NCBI RefSeq assembly: GCF_024723325.1
Contig: NZ_JANQCH010000006.1
Span: 1 to 39,333 of the forward strand
Length of the DNA stretch: 39,333 nt
Direction of reading: 5' to 3'
From: Agrococcus sp. HG114
GTDB taxonomy: Bacteria > Actinomycetota > Actinomycetes > Actinomycetales > Microbacteriaceae
Part shown: one piece after another, positions 31,671-39,297 of the stretch
Layout: each line of letters opens with the position of its first letter
How positions within the stretch are numbered: position 1 is the stretch's first letter
Program-made: the position numbers and the translations under genes
Notes under the pieces: model-generated
What the model was told of the DNA's origin: nothing
The model's database searches: none
The model's input: only the letters and a program-made list of their open reading frames with translations

Positions 31671-34118
31671 ATGACCGTCCCCGTCCGCCTTCCTCTTCCC
31701 GCGCGCCGCAGGCGGCGGTCGCGAGCCCTCAGCGCGTTGGCCACCGCGGTCGCGGTCGCCATCGGCATGCTGGCGCTGCCGGCCGCGCCGGCGGCCGCCG
31801 AGGCCGCCCCGCCCGCCGGGCACGGCACGCTGCAGGTCACCCTCACCGACCGGGCCACCGGAGCCCCGGTCGGCGGCCTGACGGTCCACGTCGACCCGGT
31901 CGAGCCCATCGACGGCTGGACGTGGATCTCCGTCACCACAGACGCGACCGGCACCTTCTCGGTCGATGTCCCTGCCGGCGAGTACCAGATCTACTCCCAT
32001 GGCGAGCTCGGTCGATACCTACCGGCGGCGTACCCGGACGCGTTCATCTACTACGACGCAGAGCCCGTGACGGTGTCCGACGGCGACACGCTCGCGCTGA
32101 CGCTCCCGATGACGGCGCCCGCCGCCGCTGCCCTCAGCGTCACGGCGGGCGGCGAGCCGGTCACGGCTGCGCACGCGGTGTTCTGGCGACTCGAGCCCGA
32201 CGGCTGGCTGACCCACGCCGCCGAGTGCTCCACGGACCGCAATGGCGGCTGCGAGGTGAACGACCTCATGCCGGGCGCCTACCAGGTCGAGGTCTCGCCT
32301 CCCTGGCAGCAGGATCCTCAGTGGGTGAGCGGGGTGTGGCCCGCACGGGGCGAGACGGTCTCCCTCTCGAGCGGCCAGCGCGTGGTCGGCTCCGTCGCAC
32401 TCCCTGCGGCGGCCCGCGTCACCGGTGAGGTGCGTCTCGACGTGGCGCACGCGACGGAGGAGGTCACCCTCTACGTCAGCGCCGTGCATCCGAGTGCTTC
32501 AGGCGACGAGCGGGGCCCCATCGACGTCGTGAGCGGTGCGCCGGGCGAGACGGTTCCCTTCGCTCTGGCCGTCGAGGCGGGCCGGCCGTTCCGCATCGTG
32601 CTCGATGGCTTCGACACCGAGGGCGAGCGCTACGACCGCATCATCGCGACCGAGGAGTGGACCTCGTCGGGCATGGCGCTGCTCGGTGAGACGGTCACGG
32701 TGCCCGTCGGCGAGACTCGCCACTTCACGCTCGACGCTCACCTCGGGGCGACGCTCGCGGGCACGCTGCGCGTGCAGGAGGGCTACGGCACGGCGGCGAG
32801 TGACCGCCCAGCCTCCGTGCCGACCGTCGAGCAGCCCGACCGGGTCGCTCGTCACGCCGTGGCCGCCGCCGCAAGCGACCAGCCGGCCGACACGGGCTGC
32901 GGAGGCTCGTGCGGCACGGTCGTCGCCGATCTCTACCAGCTGCGCGCCGACGGCTGGCGCCACTTCGACATGATCTACGTCGGCGACGAGACGGCCTACG
33001 GCGTCGAGCAGCCGTTCGAGTTCACCGGCCTCCCGCCGGCCACGTACCGACTCGGCTTCTGGGGCGACCACGTCTGCGGCGAGTACTGGCAGGACTCCGT
33101 CGAGTTCGACGGCGCGACGCAGTTCGAGGTGACCGCGGACGGGAACGCCGTGCCGATCGCCGCGCAGCTGCAGTCGACCGCGGGGGACTGCTCCGATGCA
33201 GGCCCGCGCGAGCTGCCGGTGCCCGACCGGCTCGCGGGCGACGACCGCTTCGCCACCTCGGTCGCGATCTCGCAGCGCTCCTTCCCGGGCACCGCATCCG
33301 TCGTCTACCTCGCGAGCGGCATGAACTACCCGGACGGCCTCGCCGCAGGCCCGGCCGCGGCGCACGAGGGCGGTCCCGTGCTGCTGACGCCGCCCGACTC
33401 GGTGCCCCAGTCGGTGCTCGCCGAGATCGGGCGGCTCGCGCCGCAGAAGATCGTCATCGTCGGCGGCACGCCGTCCGTGTCGGCGCAGGTCGAGGCGCAG
33501 GTGCGCGCCCTCGATCCGCAGACCCAGGTGGTGCGCCTCGGCGGCGCCGACCGCTTCGAGACCAGCCGGCTCATCGCCGAGCACGCGTTCGACAGCGCGC
33601 CCGCGGCGTTCCTCGCCACCGGCCTGAAGTTCCCGGATGCGCTCACCGCCGGGCCTGCGGCCGCGCTGTTCGGCGGGCCGGTGCTGCTCGTGAACGGCGG
33701 GCTCTCCGCGCCCGATGCCGCGACGCTGACGACGCTCGACGGGCTCGGCATCGCGTGGGTCGGTGTCGCTGGCGACCCGCAGTCGGTGTCCGTCGGATAC
33801 GAGGAGGGGCTCATGGCCGACGGCTTCGCGGTCGAGCGCTTCTCGGGCCGTGACCGCTTCGCCACCGCGGCGCAGATCGGCACCCTCTTCGACGGCGCGA
33901 GCACCGTCGTGGTCGCGAGCGGCGAGGGCTTCGCCGACGCGCTGCCCGGTGCGGCGGCGGCGGGCACGATCGGCGCGCCGATGGTGCTCTCGCGCAGCGG
34001 CTGCATGCCGGCCTTCACGACGACGGCGCTGGACCTGTGGATGCCGCAGGACGTGTGGCTGCTGGGAGGCGAGCCGACGCTGAGCGACGCGGTCGCGTCG
34101 TACACCGCCTGCCAGTAG
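31671..34118 (+). CDS. Secreted wall protein with three CWB2 cell-wall-binding repeats
   Basis: An 815-residue exported protein. A signal peptide (basic RRRRSRALS, hydrophobic stretch to about residue 40, AxA site in APAAAEAA) precedes several Ig- or carboxypeptidase-regulatory-like beta domains, residues about 50-500, such as LQVTLTDRATGAPVGGLTV and TGTFSVDVPAGEYQIY. The C-terminal 300 residues hold three CWB2 (Pfam 'cell wall binding repeat 2') units, starting RLAGDDRFATSVAIS near 522, RLGGADRFETSRLIA near 623 and RFSGRDRFATAAQIG near 722. Each continues with an A[ST]G or ATG motif and a YPDGLAAGPAA-like or equivalent segment. Such triplets anchor proteins non-covalently to wall glycopolymers. 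No catalytic domain is evident. The stop is followed by a strong hairpin. Confidence 0.9.
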   Translation: MTVPVRLPLPARRRRRSRALSALATAVAVAIGMLALPAAPAAAEAAPPAGHGTLQVTLTDRATGAPVGGLTVHVDPVEPIDGWTWISVTTDATGTFSVDVPAGEYQIYSHGELGRYLPAAYPDAFIYYDAEPVTVSDGDTLALTLPMTAPAAAALSVTAGGEPVTAAHAVFWRLEPDGWLTHAAECSTDRNGGCEVNDLMPGAYQVEVSPPWQQDPQWVSGVWPARGETVSLSSGQRVVGSVALPAAARVTGEVRLDVAHATEEVTLYVSAVHPSASGDERGPIDVVSGAPGETVPFALAVEAGRPFRIVLDGFDTEGERYDRIIATEEWTSSGMALLGETVTVPVGETRHFTLDAHLGATLAGTLRVQEGYGTAASDRPASVPTVEQPDRVARHAVAAAASDQPADTGCGGSCGTVVADLYQLRADGWRHFDMIYVGDETAYGVEQPFEFTGLPPATYRLGFWGDHVCGEYWQDSVEFDGATQFEVTADGNAVPIAAQLQSTAGDCSDAGPRELPVPDRLAGDDRFATSVAISQRSFPGTASVVYLASGMNYPDGLAAGPAAAHEGGPVLLTPPDSVPQSVLAEIGRLAPQKIVIVGGTPSVSAQVEAQVRALDPQTQVVRLGGADRFETSRLIAEHAFDSAPAAFLATGLKFPDALTAGPAAALFGGPVLLVNGGLSAPDAATLTTLDGLGIAWVGVAGDPQSVSVGYEEGLMADGFAVERFSGRDRFATAAQIGTLFDGASTVVVASGEGFADALPGAAAAGTIGAPMVLSRSGCMPAFTTTALDLWMPQDVWLLGGEPTLSDAVASYTACQ

Positions 34119-34129
34119 GCGAACGGGTC

Positions 34130-34160
34130 AAGCGGGGCGCGGAGGAGCCGCGCCCCGCTT
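34130..34160. terminator. Strong GC hairpin after the CWB2 gene
   Basis: Perfect 13-base stem AAGCGGGGCGCGG (34130-34142) and CCGCGCCCCGCTT (34148-34160) around AGGAG, extendable by GGG/CCC. It lacks a T-run but sits between two convergent genes, so it may end both transcripts. Confidence 0.75.
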
Positions 34161-34180
34161 GCCCGTGGACGCGGACCCGG

Positions 34181-34687
34181 TCAGGGGGCCGTGTCGACGA
34201 CGTACTGCACGAGCATGAGATCGCCGGCCCGGTGGCCCATGATCATCGCGTCGGGCGACGCCGAGAGCGACTCGGTGAGCACGAACGGGAAGCGGCCGCG
34301 GTCGGTCTCGATGTGCGGTGCGGCGGCTCGCGGGTGCACGGTGAGCCCGTCGGCGATCAGCGCATCGCTGAGCGCGGCGATCGCCTCCGGCGTCCTCGGG
34401 GCGATCGCGAGCGACTCGCGGTGGCCGCCGCCGACGACGACGGTGCTCGCGCACAGCACACCCATCTCGTCGAGCACGTCCGGTCCCAGCCACTGCACCG
34501 ACGCATCCGCCCTCGGCCGCTCGCCGACCGCCGAGCCGAGCATGTCGTCGAGATCGCACGGCGGGATGGATGCGCCCGGCTCGGGGAGGGCGAGCGGCGA
34601 ACCGCTGGGCACGGGCGGCGGCGAGCCGGGCGCGCAGCCCGAGAGCGCCACGGCGAGCGCCGCGAGCACGACGACCGGGCGGAGCAT
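34181..34687 (-). CDS. Small lipoprotein of unknown function
   Basis: A 168-residue protein with a lipobox signal (VVLAALAVALSGC, Cys18), then a Pro/Ser-rich linker (PGSPPPVPSGSPLALP) and a globular part from about residue 40. The globular part has two further Cys residues (PPCDLDD near 43 and LCAS near 79) that could form a disulphide. I recognise no family. TAGCCT exactly six bases before ATG 34687 supports the start and its own promoter. It is convergent with the CWB2 gene and downstream of the small membrane protein gene. Confidence 0.78.
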   Translation of the reverse strand: MLRPVVVLAALAVALSGCAPGSPPPVPSGSPLALPEPGASIPPCDLDDMLGSAVGERPRADASVQWLGPDVLDEMGVLCASTVVVGGGHRESLAIAPRTPEAIAALSDALIADGLTVHPRAAAPHIETDRGRFPFVLTESLSASPDAMIMGHRAGDLMLVQYVVDTAP

Positions 34688-34693
34688 GGCGGC

Positions 34694-34699
34694 AGGCTA
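34694..34699 (-). promoter_or_regulatory. Leaderless -10 element TAGCCT of the lipoprotein gene
   Basis: On the reverse strand TAGCCT, six bases (GCCGCC), ATG at 34687. Identical hexamer and spacing to both phosphatase genes. Confidence 0.5.
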
Positions 34700-34762
34700 C
34701 GCCGCGGGCGGGCGCTTGTCAGCGGGTGGTGGCGGATGCGCCCGCGGGCCGGGAAGGCCAGC

Positions 34763-35107
34763 TCAGCGGTCGTCGTCGGCGCGCGGGCTCTTGATGAGCA
34801 CGCCCGCGGCGATGAAGGCGAGCGCGGCGACCCAGTGCGCGCCCATCCAGAGCTGGCCCGAGAGGTCGAACGGCACGACGGGGTTCCACGCGACGGCGGT
34901 CGCGACGAAGATCGGCACCCACCACCAGTGGCGCGCCTGGATCGCGAACCACGCCACGATGAGCGCGAGGATCGAGACGACGTAGCGGATGAGCTCGAAC
35001 CAGTCGGAGCCGAGCAGGAGCTGCCCGACGATGAGCGCGAGCGCCGCGAGGATGCCGGGAGCGAGCGCGTTGCGCTGGAAGGCAGGGCCGTAGCGGTCGG
35101 AGTCCAT
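34763..35107 (-). CDS. Small integral membrane protein, possibly DUF6804-like
   Basis: A 114-residue protein with about four membrane helices: LAPGILAALALIVGQLLL, IRYVVSILALIVAWFAI, WVPIFVATAVAWNPVVP and AHWVAALAFIAAGVLI. The layout, with an aromatic RHWWW turn and a WNPVVPF segment before the last helix, recalls small DUF6804 proteins; the assignment is from memory of the family's pattern. Function is unknown. The frame is open further upstream, but ATG 35107 starts with a short hydrophilic stretch before helix 1 and has TACGGT seven bases upstream. Confidence 0.72.
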   Translation of the reverse strand: MDSDRYGPAFQRNALAPGILAALALIVGQLLLGSDWFELIRYVVSILALIVAWFAIQARHWWWVPIFVATAVAWNPVVPFDLSGQLWMGAHWVAALAFIAAGVLIKSPRADDDR

Positions 35108-35130
35108 CGCCTCCACCGTACGCTGTGGCG

Positions 35131-35174
35131 GCGTCCCGATGCGCCCGCCCTCGGCGGGCCGCTCGACGAACGGG
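35131..35174 (+). repeat. Dispersed palindromic element, copy 4
   Basis: GCGTCCCGATGC, stem GCCCGCC/GGCGGGC with loop CTC, then CGCTCGACGAACGGGC. It lies 22 bases past the hrpA stop codon, the same side and orientation as copies 1-3. Confidence 0.75.
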
Positions 35175-35196
35175 CGAGGCGCGGGCCGGCAGTGGC

Positions 35197-38100
35197 TCAG
35201 GATGCGAGCGCCTTCCTGATGCGCTGCAGGCTCACGGGGCCGGCGGTGCCGAGCTGCTGCGCGAACAGGCTCACGCGCAGCTCCTCCAGCAGCCAGCGGG
35301 CGGCGACCAGCCGCTCGGCCCTCGCCGACTCCGCGGAGCCCGGCACGGCATCCGTGACCGACGCCGGCAGCGGCAGCGTGCCGCCCGCCCCGGCGTAGAG
35401 CGCGGTGGCCTGCTCGACCTCGGTCATCCACGCGCGGTCGCGGTTCGCGGTCTCGGGCAGGCGCTTCACGCGGTGCTCGATCGCGCGCACGTAGACCTCG
35501 AGCCGCGGCAGCCGATCGAGGCCCGTGCGGCTGACGAAGCCGTCGAAGACGAGCTGGTCGAGGTTCGCGCGCGCGTCGGCGAGGGCCGCCATGTGCGCGA
35601 GGCTCGCGCCGTCGCGGATCGCGCGGTCGGCGAGCCGGGCGCTCGTCAGGATGCGCGCGACCTGGCTCGCGAGCGCGAACATGCGGTCGACGAGCCCGTC
35701 AGCGACGCGCGACCGCAGCGCCTCGAACTCGGCGACCGTCGCGGGCGGTGTCGCGCCCAGCTCGGCGTCGATGATCGCGAGCATGAGGTCGTCGAAGAGG
35801 CGGTCGGTCGACGCGTACGGGCTCGCGCCGAGCGCGAGCTTCTCGGCGCTCGTGAGGTTCGCCTGCACGTAGGGCGCGGGGCTCGGCACCTGCCGCAGCA
35901 GCAGCTGCCGCACCGCCGCCCGCTGGTCGCGCTGCTGCGCCTCGCGGGTCGCGGCGAGCCGGATGCCGACGGTCGCCCGGCCGGCTGCGCCCTTGCCTGC
36001 GCCTGTGCCTGTGCCTGTGCCCTTGCCTGTGCCCGCGGTGCCAGCGGCGGTCCCGCTCGTGCTGGCCCCCGCATCCGCCCCGCCCCTGCCGGTGATCGCG
36101 TAGCCGGGGTAGGCGCGCACCGTGTTGCCGCCCTCCCGCACGTCGATGTGCTCGGGCAGGTCGGTGTCGAACCCGGCGACCTCGTCGCGCTCGAGGTCGC
36201 TCGTCACCTTCACGGCGGCCTTCGCCACCTGGGTGCGCGCCTGCCCGGCGAAGCGGCGCTTGAGCGCCTCGAGATCCTTGCCCTGGCCGAGGCGGCGGCC
36301 GCGGGCGTCCTCGACCGCGAAGGTGGGCTTCAGGTGGTCGGGGATGCGTCCCCAGTCGACGTCCGTCGCGGTCGCCTGCACGTAGGCGGTGCGGGAGATG
36401 CGCGCCGCGAGCACCTCCGCGAGGGAGCGCGCCGCACCCGGGTCGCCGCCGGGCGCGGAGCCGGGCGGCACGTCGGGCAGCTCGGCGAGCATCCCGCGCG
36501 CCCAGTCGCCCGCCGGCACGACGTGCTTGCGCACGTGCTTCGGCAGGCTCTTGATCATCGCGGTCAGCAGCTCCTCGCGCATGCCCGGCACGAGCCAGTC
36601 GAAGCCCTGCTCGCCGAGCCTGGGCAGCACCGCGAGCGGCACGTGCACGGTGAGCCCGTCGTCGGCGGCGCCCGGCTCGAACCGGTAGCTGAGCCGCAGC
36701 CGCTGCTCGCCCTGGTGCCACTTCGTCGGGAACGCGCGGCTGTCGACCTCGGGCTCCTCGCCCGTGAGGTCGCGGCGCGTCATCGTGAGGAGCTCCGGCG
36801 TCTCCTCGCGCGCCCTGCGCCACCAGCCCTCGAAGCTGCGGGTCGAGGCGACGTCGGCGGGGATGCGCGCGTCGAAGAAGTCGAACACCGCCTCGTCGCC
36901 CACGAGCAGGTCGCGGCGGCGCTGGCGCTCCTCGAGCCGCTCGATCTCGCGGCGCAGCTCGCGGTTCCTGCGGTCGAACTCCTGCGGGCTGTCCCACTCG
37001 CCCTCGACGAGCGCGTGCCGGATGAAGAGCTCGCGCGCATGCTCGGGGTCGATGCGCGCGTACTGCACGCGCCGCCGCTCGACGATCGTGACGCCGAACA
37101 GCGTGACCTTCTCGTACGCGACGACCGCGCCCTGCTTGCGCTCCCAGTGCGGCTCGCTCACCTGCCGCTTCGCGAGGTCGCCGGCGAGCGGCTCGGCCCA
37201 GGCGAGGTCGACGGATGCGACGGTGCGGGCGAACAGGCGGCTCGTCTCCACGAGCTCCGCGGCCATGACGGCGCGGGGCGGGCTCTTCGCGAGGCCGGAG
37301 CCCGGGAAGATATGGAACCGCGCGCCGCGCGCGCCGATGTACTCGGGCCGCGGACGCATCCGCCGCTTGCCGCCCGGCTCGCCCGGGCGCGGCTGCTGCG
37401 CCTTCTGCGTCTCGTCGAGCCGGCCGATGCGGCCGAGCAGCCCCGAGAGCAGCGCCTTGTGGACGGCGTCGGCGTCGACCGCGACGGGCGCTCGCCCCTC
37501 CGTCGGTGGAGCAGCCGGCTCACCACCGCCCGTCGGTCGAGCAGGCGACGCCGTCGCCGCATCGAGACCACCGCCGTTCCTCGTCTCGATGCGGCGCTGC
37601 GCGCCTGCTCGACGAGCGGAGGGATCGGGCTTCAGCCCCAGCGACCTCGTCAGCTGCCGCACCACGTCCTGCCACTCGCGCACGCGCAGGAAGCTCAGGT
37701 GCTCCGCCTTGCACAGCTTGCGGAACTGGTTGCCCGAGAGCGTCGCCTGCTGCTCCTGCAGGTACCGCCACAGCGCGAGCAGCGTGATGAAGTCGCTCTT
37801 CGGGTCGACGAACCGCGCGTGCATGCGGTCCGCCTCCTCGCGGCGCTCGAGCGGCCGCTCCCGCGGGTCCTGGATCGTGAGCCCGGCGACGATCGCGATG
37901 ACCTCGTGGGCGACGTCCGCGTCGCGGCCGGCCACGGCCATCCGCCCGAACCGCGGGTCGACGGGGAGGCGCGCGAGCTCGCGCCCGATGCGCGTGATGC
38001 GGCCCTGCGCGTCGATCGCGCCGAGCTCGCGCAGCAGGTCATGGCCGTCCTTGATGCCGCGCGGGTCGGGCGGCTGCAGGAACGGGAACTCCTCGAGCGG

Positions 38101-39285
38101 GCCGAGGCCGAGCGACGCGGCCTGCAGGATGACCGCTGCGAGGTTCGTGCGCAGGATCTCGGGGTCGGTGAACTCGGGGCGGCGCTCGAAGTCCTCCTCG
38201 GAGTAGAGGCGGATCGCGATGCCCGGCGCGACGCGGCCCGCGCGGCCCGAGCGCTGGTTCGCGCTCGCCTGGCTGATCGCCTCGATCGGCAGGCGCTGCA
38301 CCTTCGAGCGCGCCGAGTAGCGCGAGATGCGGGCGGTGCCGGTGTCGATGACGTGGCGGATGCCCGGCACGGTCAGGGACGTCTCGGCCACGTTGGTCGC
38401 GAGCACGACACGGCGCCTCGTGCCGGGGCGGGTGCTGCGCTCGAACACGCGGTGCTGGTCGGCGGCGCTCAGGCGGCCGTAGAGCGGGAGGATCTCGGTC
38501 GCCTGGCCCAGCTTGCCCTGCAGCTGGTCCTGCGCGTCGCGGATGTCGGCCTCGCTCGGGAGGAAGACCAGCACGTCGCCCGCGTCGTCGTGCGCGATCT
38601 CCTTGAGCGCCGCCTCGATGCCGTCGATCGGGTCGAGGTCGACCGCGGGCTCGTCGGGCTCGCCGTCGTCGTCCGCATCCTGCTCGCCGACGCGCTGGGC
38701 CTCGGCGACGAGCGGTCGGTAGCGGATGTCGACGGGGAACGTGCGCCCCGACACCTCGATGATCGGCGCGCCGCCGAAGTGGCGGCTGAACGACTCCGGG
38801 TCGATCGTCGCGCTCGTGACGATCACCTTGAGGTCGGGGCGGCGGGGGAGCAGCCGCTGCAGGTAGCCGATGAGGAAGTCGATCGTGAGGGAGCGCTCGT
38901 GCGCCTCGTCGATGATGATCGTGTCGTAGGCCCGGAGGTCCTTGTCGCGGTGCATCTCGGCGAGCAGGATGCCGTCAGTCATGACCTTGATGCGGGTGTC
39001 GGCGCTCACCTGGTCGGTGAAGCGCACCTTGTAGCCGACCTCCTGGCCGAGCTCGGTGCCCAGCTCCTCCGCGATGCGCTCGGCGATCGTGCGGGCGGCG
39101 AGCCTGCGCGGCTGCGTGTGGCCGATGCGGGTGCGGCCGAGCTCGAGGCACATCTTCGGCAGCTGCGTGGTCTTGCCCGAGCCCGTCGCGCCCGCGACGA
39201 TCACCACCTGGTGGTCGCGGATCGCCGCCATGATCTCGTCGCGCGCGTCGCTGACGGGCAGGTCAGCCGGGTACTCGATGCGCAC
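35197..39285 (-). CDS. hrpA: ATP-dependent RNA helicase HrpA (DEAH box)
   Basis: A 1362-residue helicase, near the length of E. coli HrpA, which acts on translating mRNA and stalled ribosomes. Walker A GATGSGKTTQ is at residues 32-41, DEAH at 126-129, TSAT at 157-160, and QRSGRAGRV near 360. HA2/OB-fold regions and the large HrpA-specific C-terminal domain (DUF3418) follow. Two low-complexity insertions stand out. Residues about 555-597 are encoded by inverted copies of the dispersed element. Residues about 1083-1098 read GTGKGTGTGTGAGKG and come from a hexanucleotide repeat. GTG 39285 is chosen because GAGAAT lies six bases upstream, as at cydD; the frame stays open to the window edge, so a longer form cannot be excluded. 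Confidence 0.9.
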   Translation of the reverse strand: MRIEYPADLPVSDARDEIMAAIRDHQVVIVAGATGSGKTTQLPKMCLELGRTRIGHTQPRRLAARTIAERIAEELGTELGQEVGYKVRFTDQVSADTRIKVMTDGILLAEMHRDKDLRAYDTIIIDEAHERSLTIDFLIGYLQRLLPRRPDLKVIVTSATIDPESFSRHFGGAPIIEVSGRTFPVDIRYRPLVAEAQRVGEQDADDDGEPDEPAVDLDPIDGIEAALKEIAHDDAGDVLVFLPSEADIRDAQDQLQGKLGQATEILPLYGRLSAADQHRVFERSTRPGTRRRVVLATNVAETSLTVPGIRHVIDTGTARISRYSARSKVQRLPIEAISQASANQRSGRAGRVAPGIAIRLYSEEDFERRPEFTDPEILRTNLAAVILQAASLGLGPLEEFPFLQPPDPRGIKDGHDLLRELGAIDAQGRITRIGRELARLPVDPRFGRMAVAGRDADVAHEVIAIVAGLTIQDPRERPLERREEADRMHARFVDPKSDFITLLALWRYLQEQQATLSGNQFRKLCKAEHLSFLRVREWQDVVRQLTRSLGLKPDPSARRAGAQRRIETRNGGGLDAATASPARPTGGGEPAAPPTEGRAPVAVDADAVHKALLSGLLGRIGRLDETQKAQQPRPGEPGGKRRMRPRPEYIGARGARFHIFPGSGLAKSPPRAVMAAELVETSRLFARTVASVDLAWAEPLAGDLAKRQVSEPHWERKQGAVVAYEKVTLFGVTIVERRRVQYARIDPEHARELFIRHALVEGEWDSPQEFDRRNRELRREIERLEERQRRRDLLVGDEAVFDFFDARIPADVASTRSFEGWWRRAREETPELLTMTRRDLTGEEPEVDSRAFPTKWHQGEQRLRLSYRFEPGAADDGLTVHVPLAVLPRLGEQGFDWLVPGMREELLTAMIKSLPKHVRKHVVPAGDWARGMLAELPDVPPGSAPGGDPGAARSLAEVLAARISRTAYVQATATDVDWGRIPDHLKPTFAVEDARGRRLGQGKDLEALKRRFAGQARTQVAKAAVKVTSDLERDEVAGFDTDLPEHIDVREGGNTVRAYPGYAITGRGGADAGASTSGTAAGTAGTGKGTGTGTGAGKGAAGRATVGIRLAATREAQQRDQRAAVRQLLLRQVPSPAPYVQANLTSAEKLALGASPYASTDRLFDDLMLAIIDAELGATPPATVAEFEALRSRVADGLVDRMFALASQVARILTSARLADRAIRDGASLAHMAALADARANLDQLVFDGFVSRTGLDRLPRLEVYVRAIEHRVKRLPETANRDRAWMTEVEQATALYAGAGGTLPLPASVTDAVPGSAESARAERLVAARWLLEELRVSLFAQQLGTAGPVSLQRIRKALAS
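35989..36036. repeat. Hexanucleotide tandem repeat inside hrpA
   Basis: Eight consecutive hexamers of the form GCCTGT with variants GCCCTT, GCCTGC and GCCCGC, including three perfect units at 36001-36018. On the coding strand they give alternating Gly-Thr, Gly-Lys and Gly-Ala, a flexible linker. Unit-number changes would keep the frame. Confidence 0.85.
37499..37527 (-). repeat. Partial dispersed element (tail half) inside hrpA
   Basis: On the reverse strand GCCGGCTGCTCCACCGACGG matches the tail of the dispersed element but lacks the GTCTCGAT head. It abuts the inverted pair of full copies. Confidence 0.5.
37531..37569 (-). repeat. Dispersed palindromic element, copy 5 (inverted, in hrpA)
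   Basis: On the reverse strand GGTCTCGATGC, stem GGCGAC/GTCGCC with loop GGC, then TGCTCGACCGACG. It is head-to-head with copy 6, with heads 12 bases apart, and is translated as part of hrpA. Confidence 0.8.
37582..37620 (+). repeat. Dispersed palindromic element, copy 6 (in hrpA)
   Basis: CGTCTCGATGC, stem GGCGC/GCGCC with loop TGC, then TGCTCGACGAGCGG. With copy 5 it forms a larger inverted repeat. The reading frame runs through on the minus strand, giving an Arg/Gly/Ala-rich linker. Confidence 0.8.
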
Positions 39286-39291
39286 CCGCCC

Positions 39292-39297
39292 ATTCTC
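39292..39297 (-). promoter_or_regulatory. Possible -10 element of hrpA (GAGAAT, six bases before GTG)
   Basis: Reverse strand GGGAGAAT, six bases (GGGCGG), GTG at 39285. The cydD start at 1579 has the same GGGAGAAT and spacing. Confidence 0.35.

Noticed and set aside
35108-35431. N-terminal extension of the small membrane protein to 35431
   Set aside because: It would run through a dispersed repeat and over the end of hrpA, and adds only a low-complexity Arg/Ala-rich stretch.
23861-37620. The dispersed elements as insertion sequences or a CRISPR array
   Set aside because: They are about 40 bases long, carry no gene, are not regularly spaced and have no spacer-repeat pattern.
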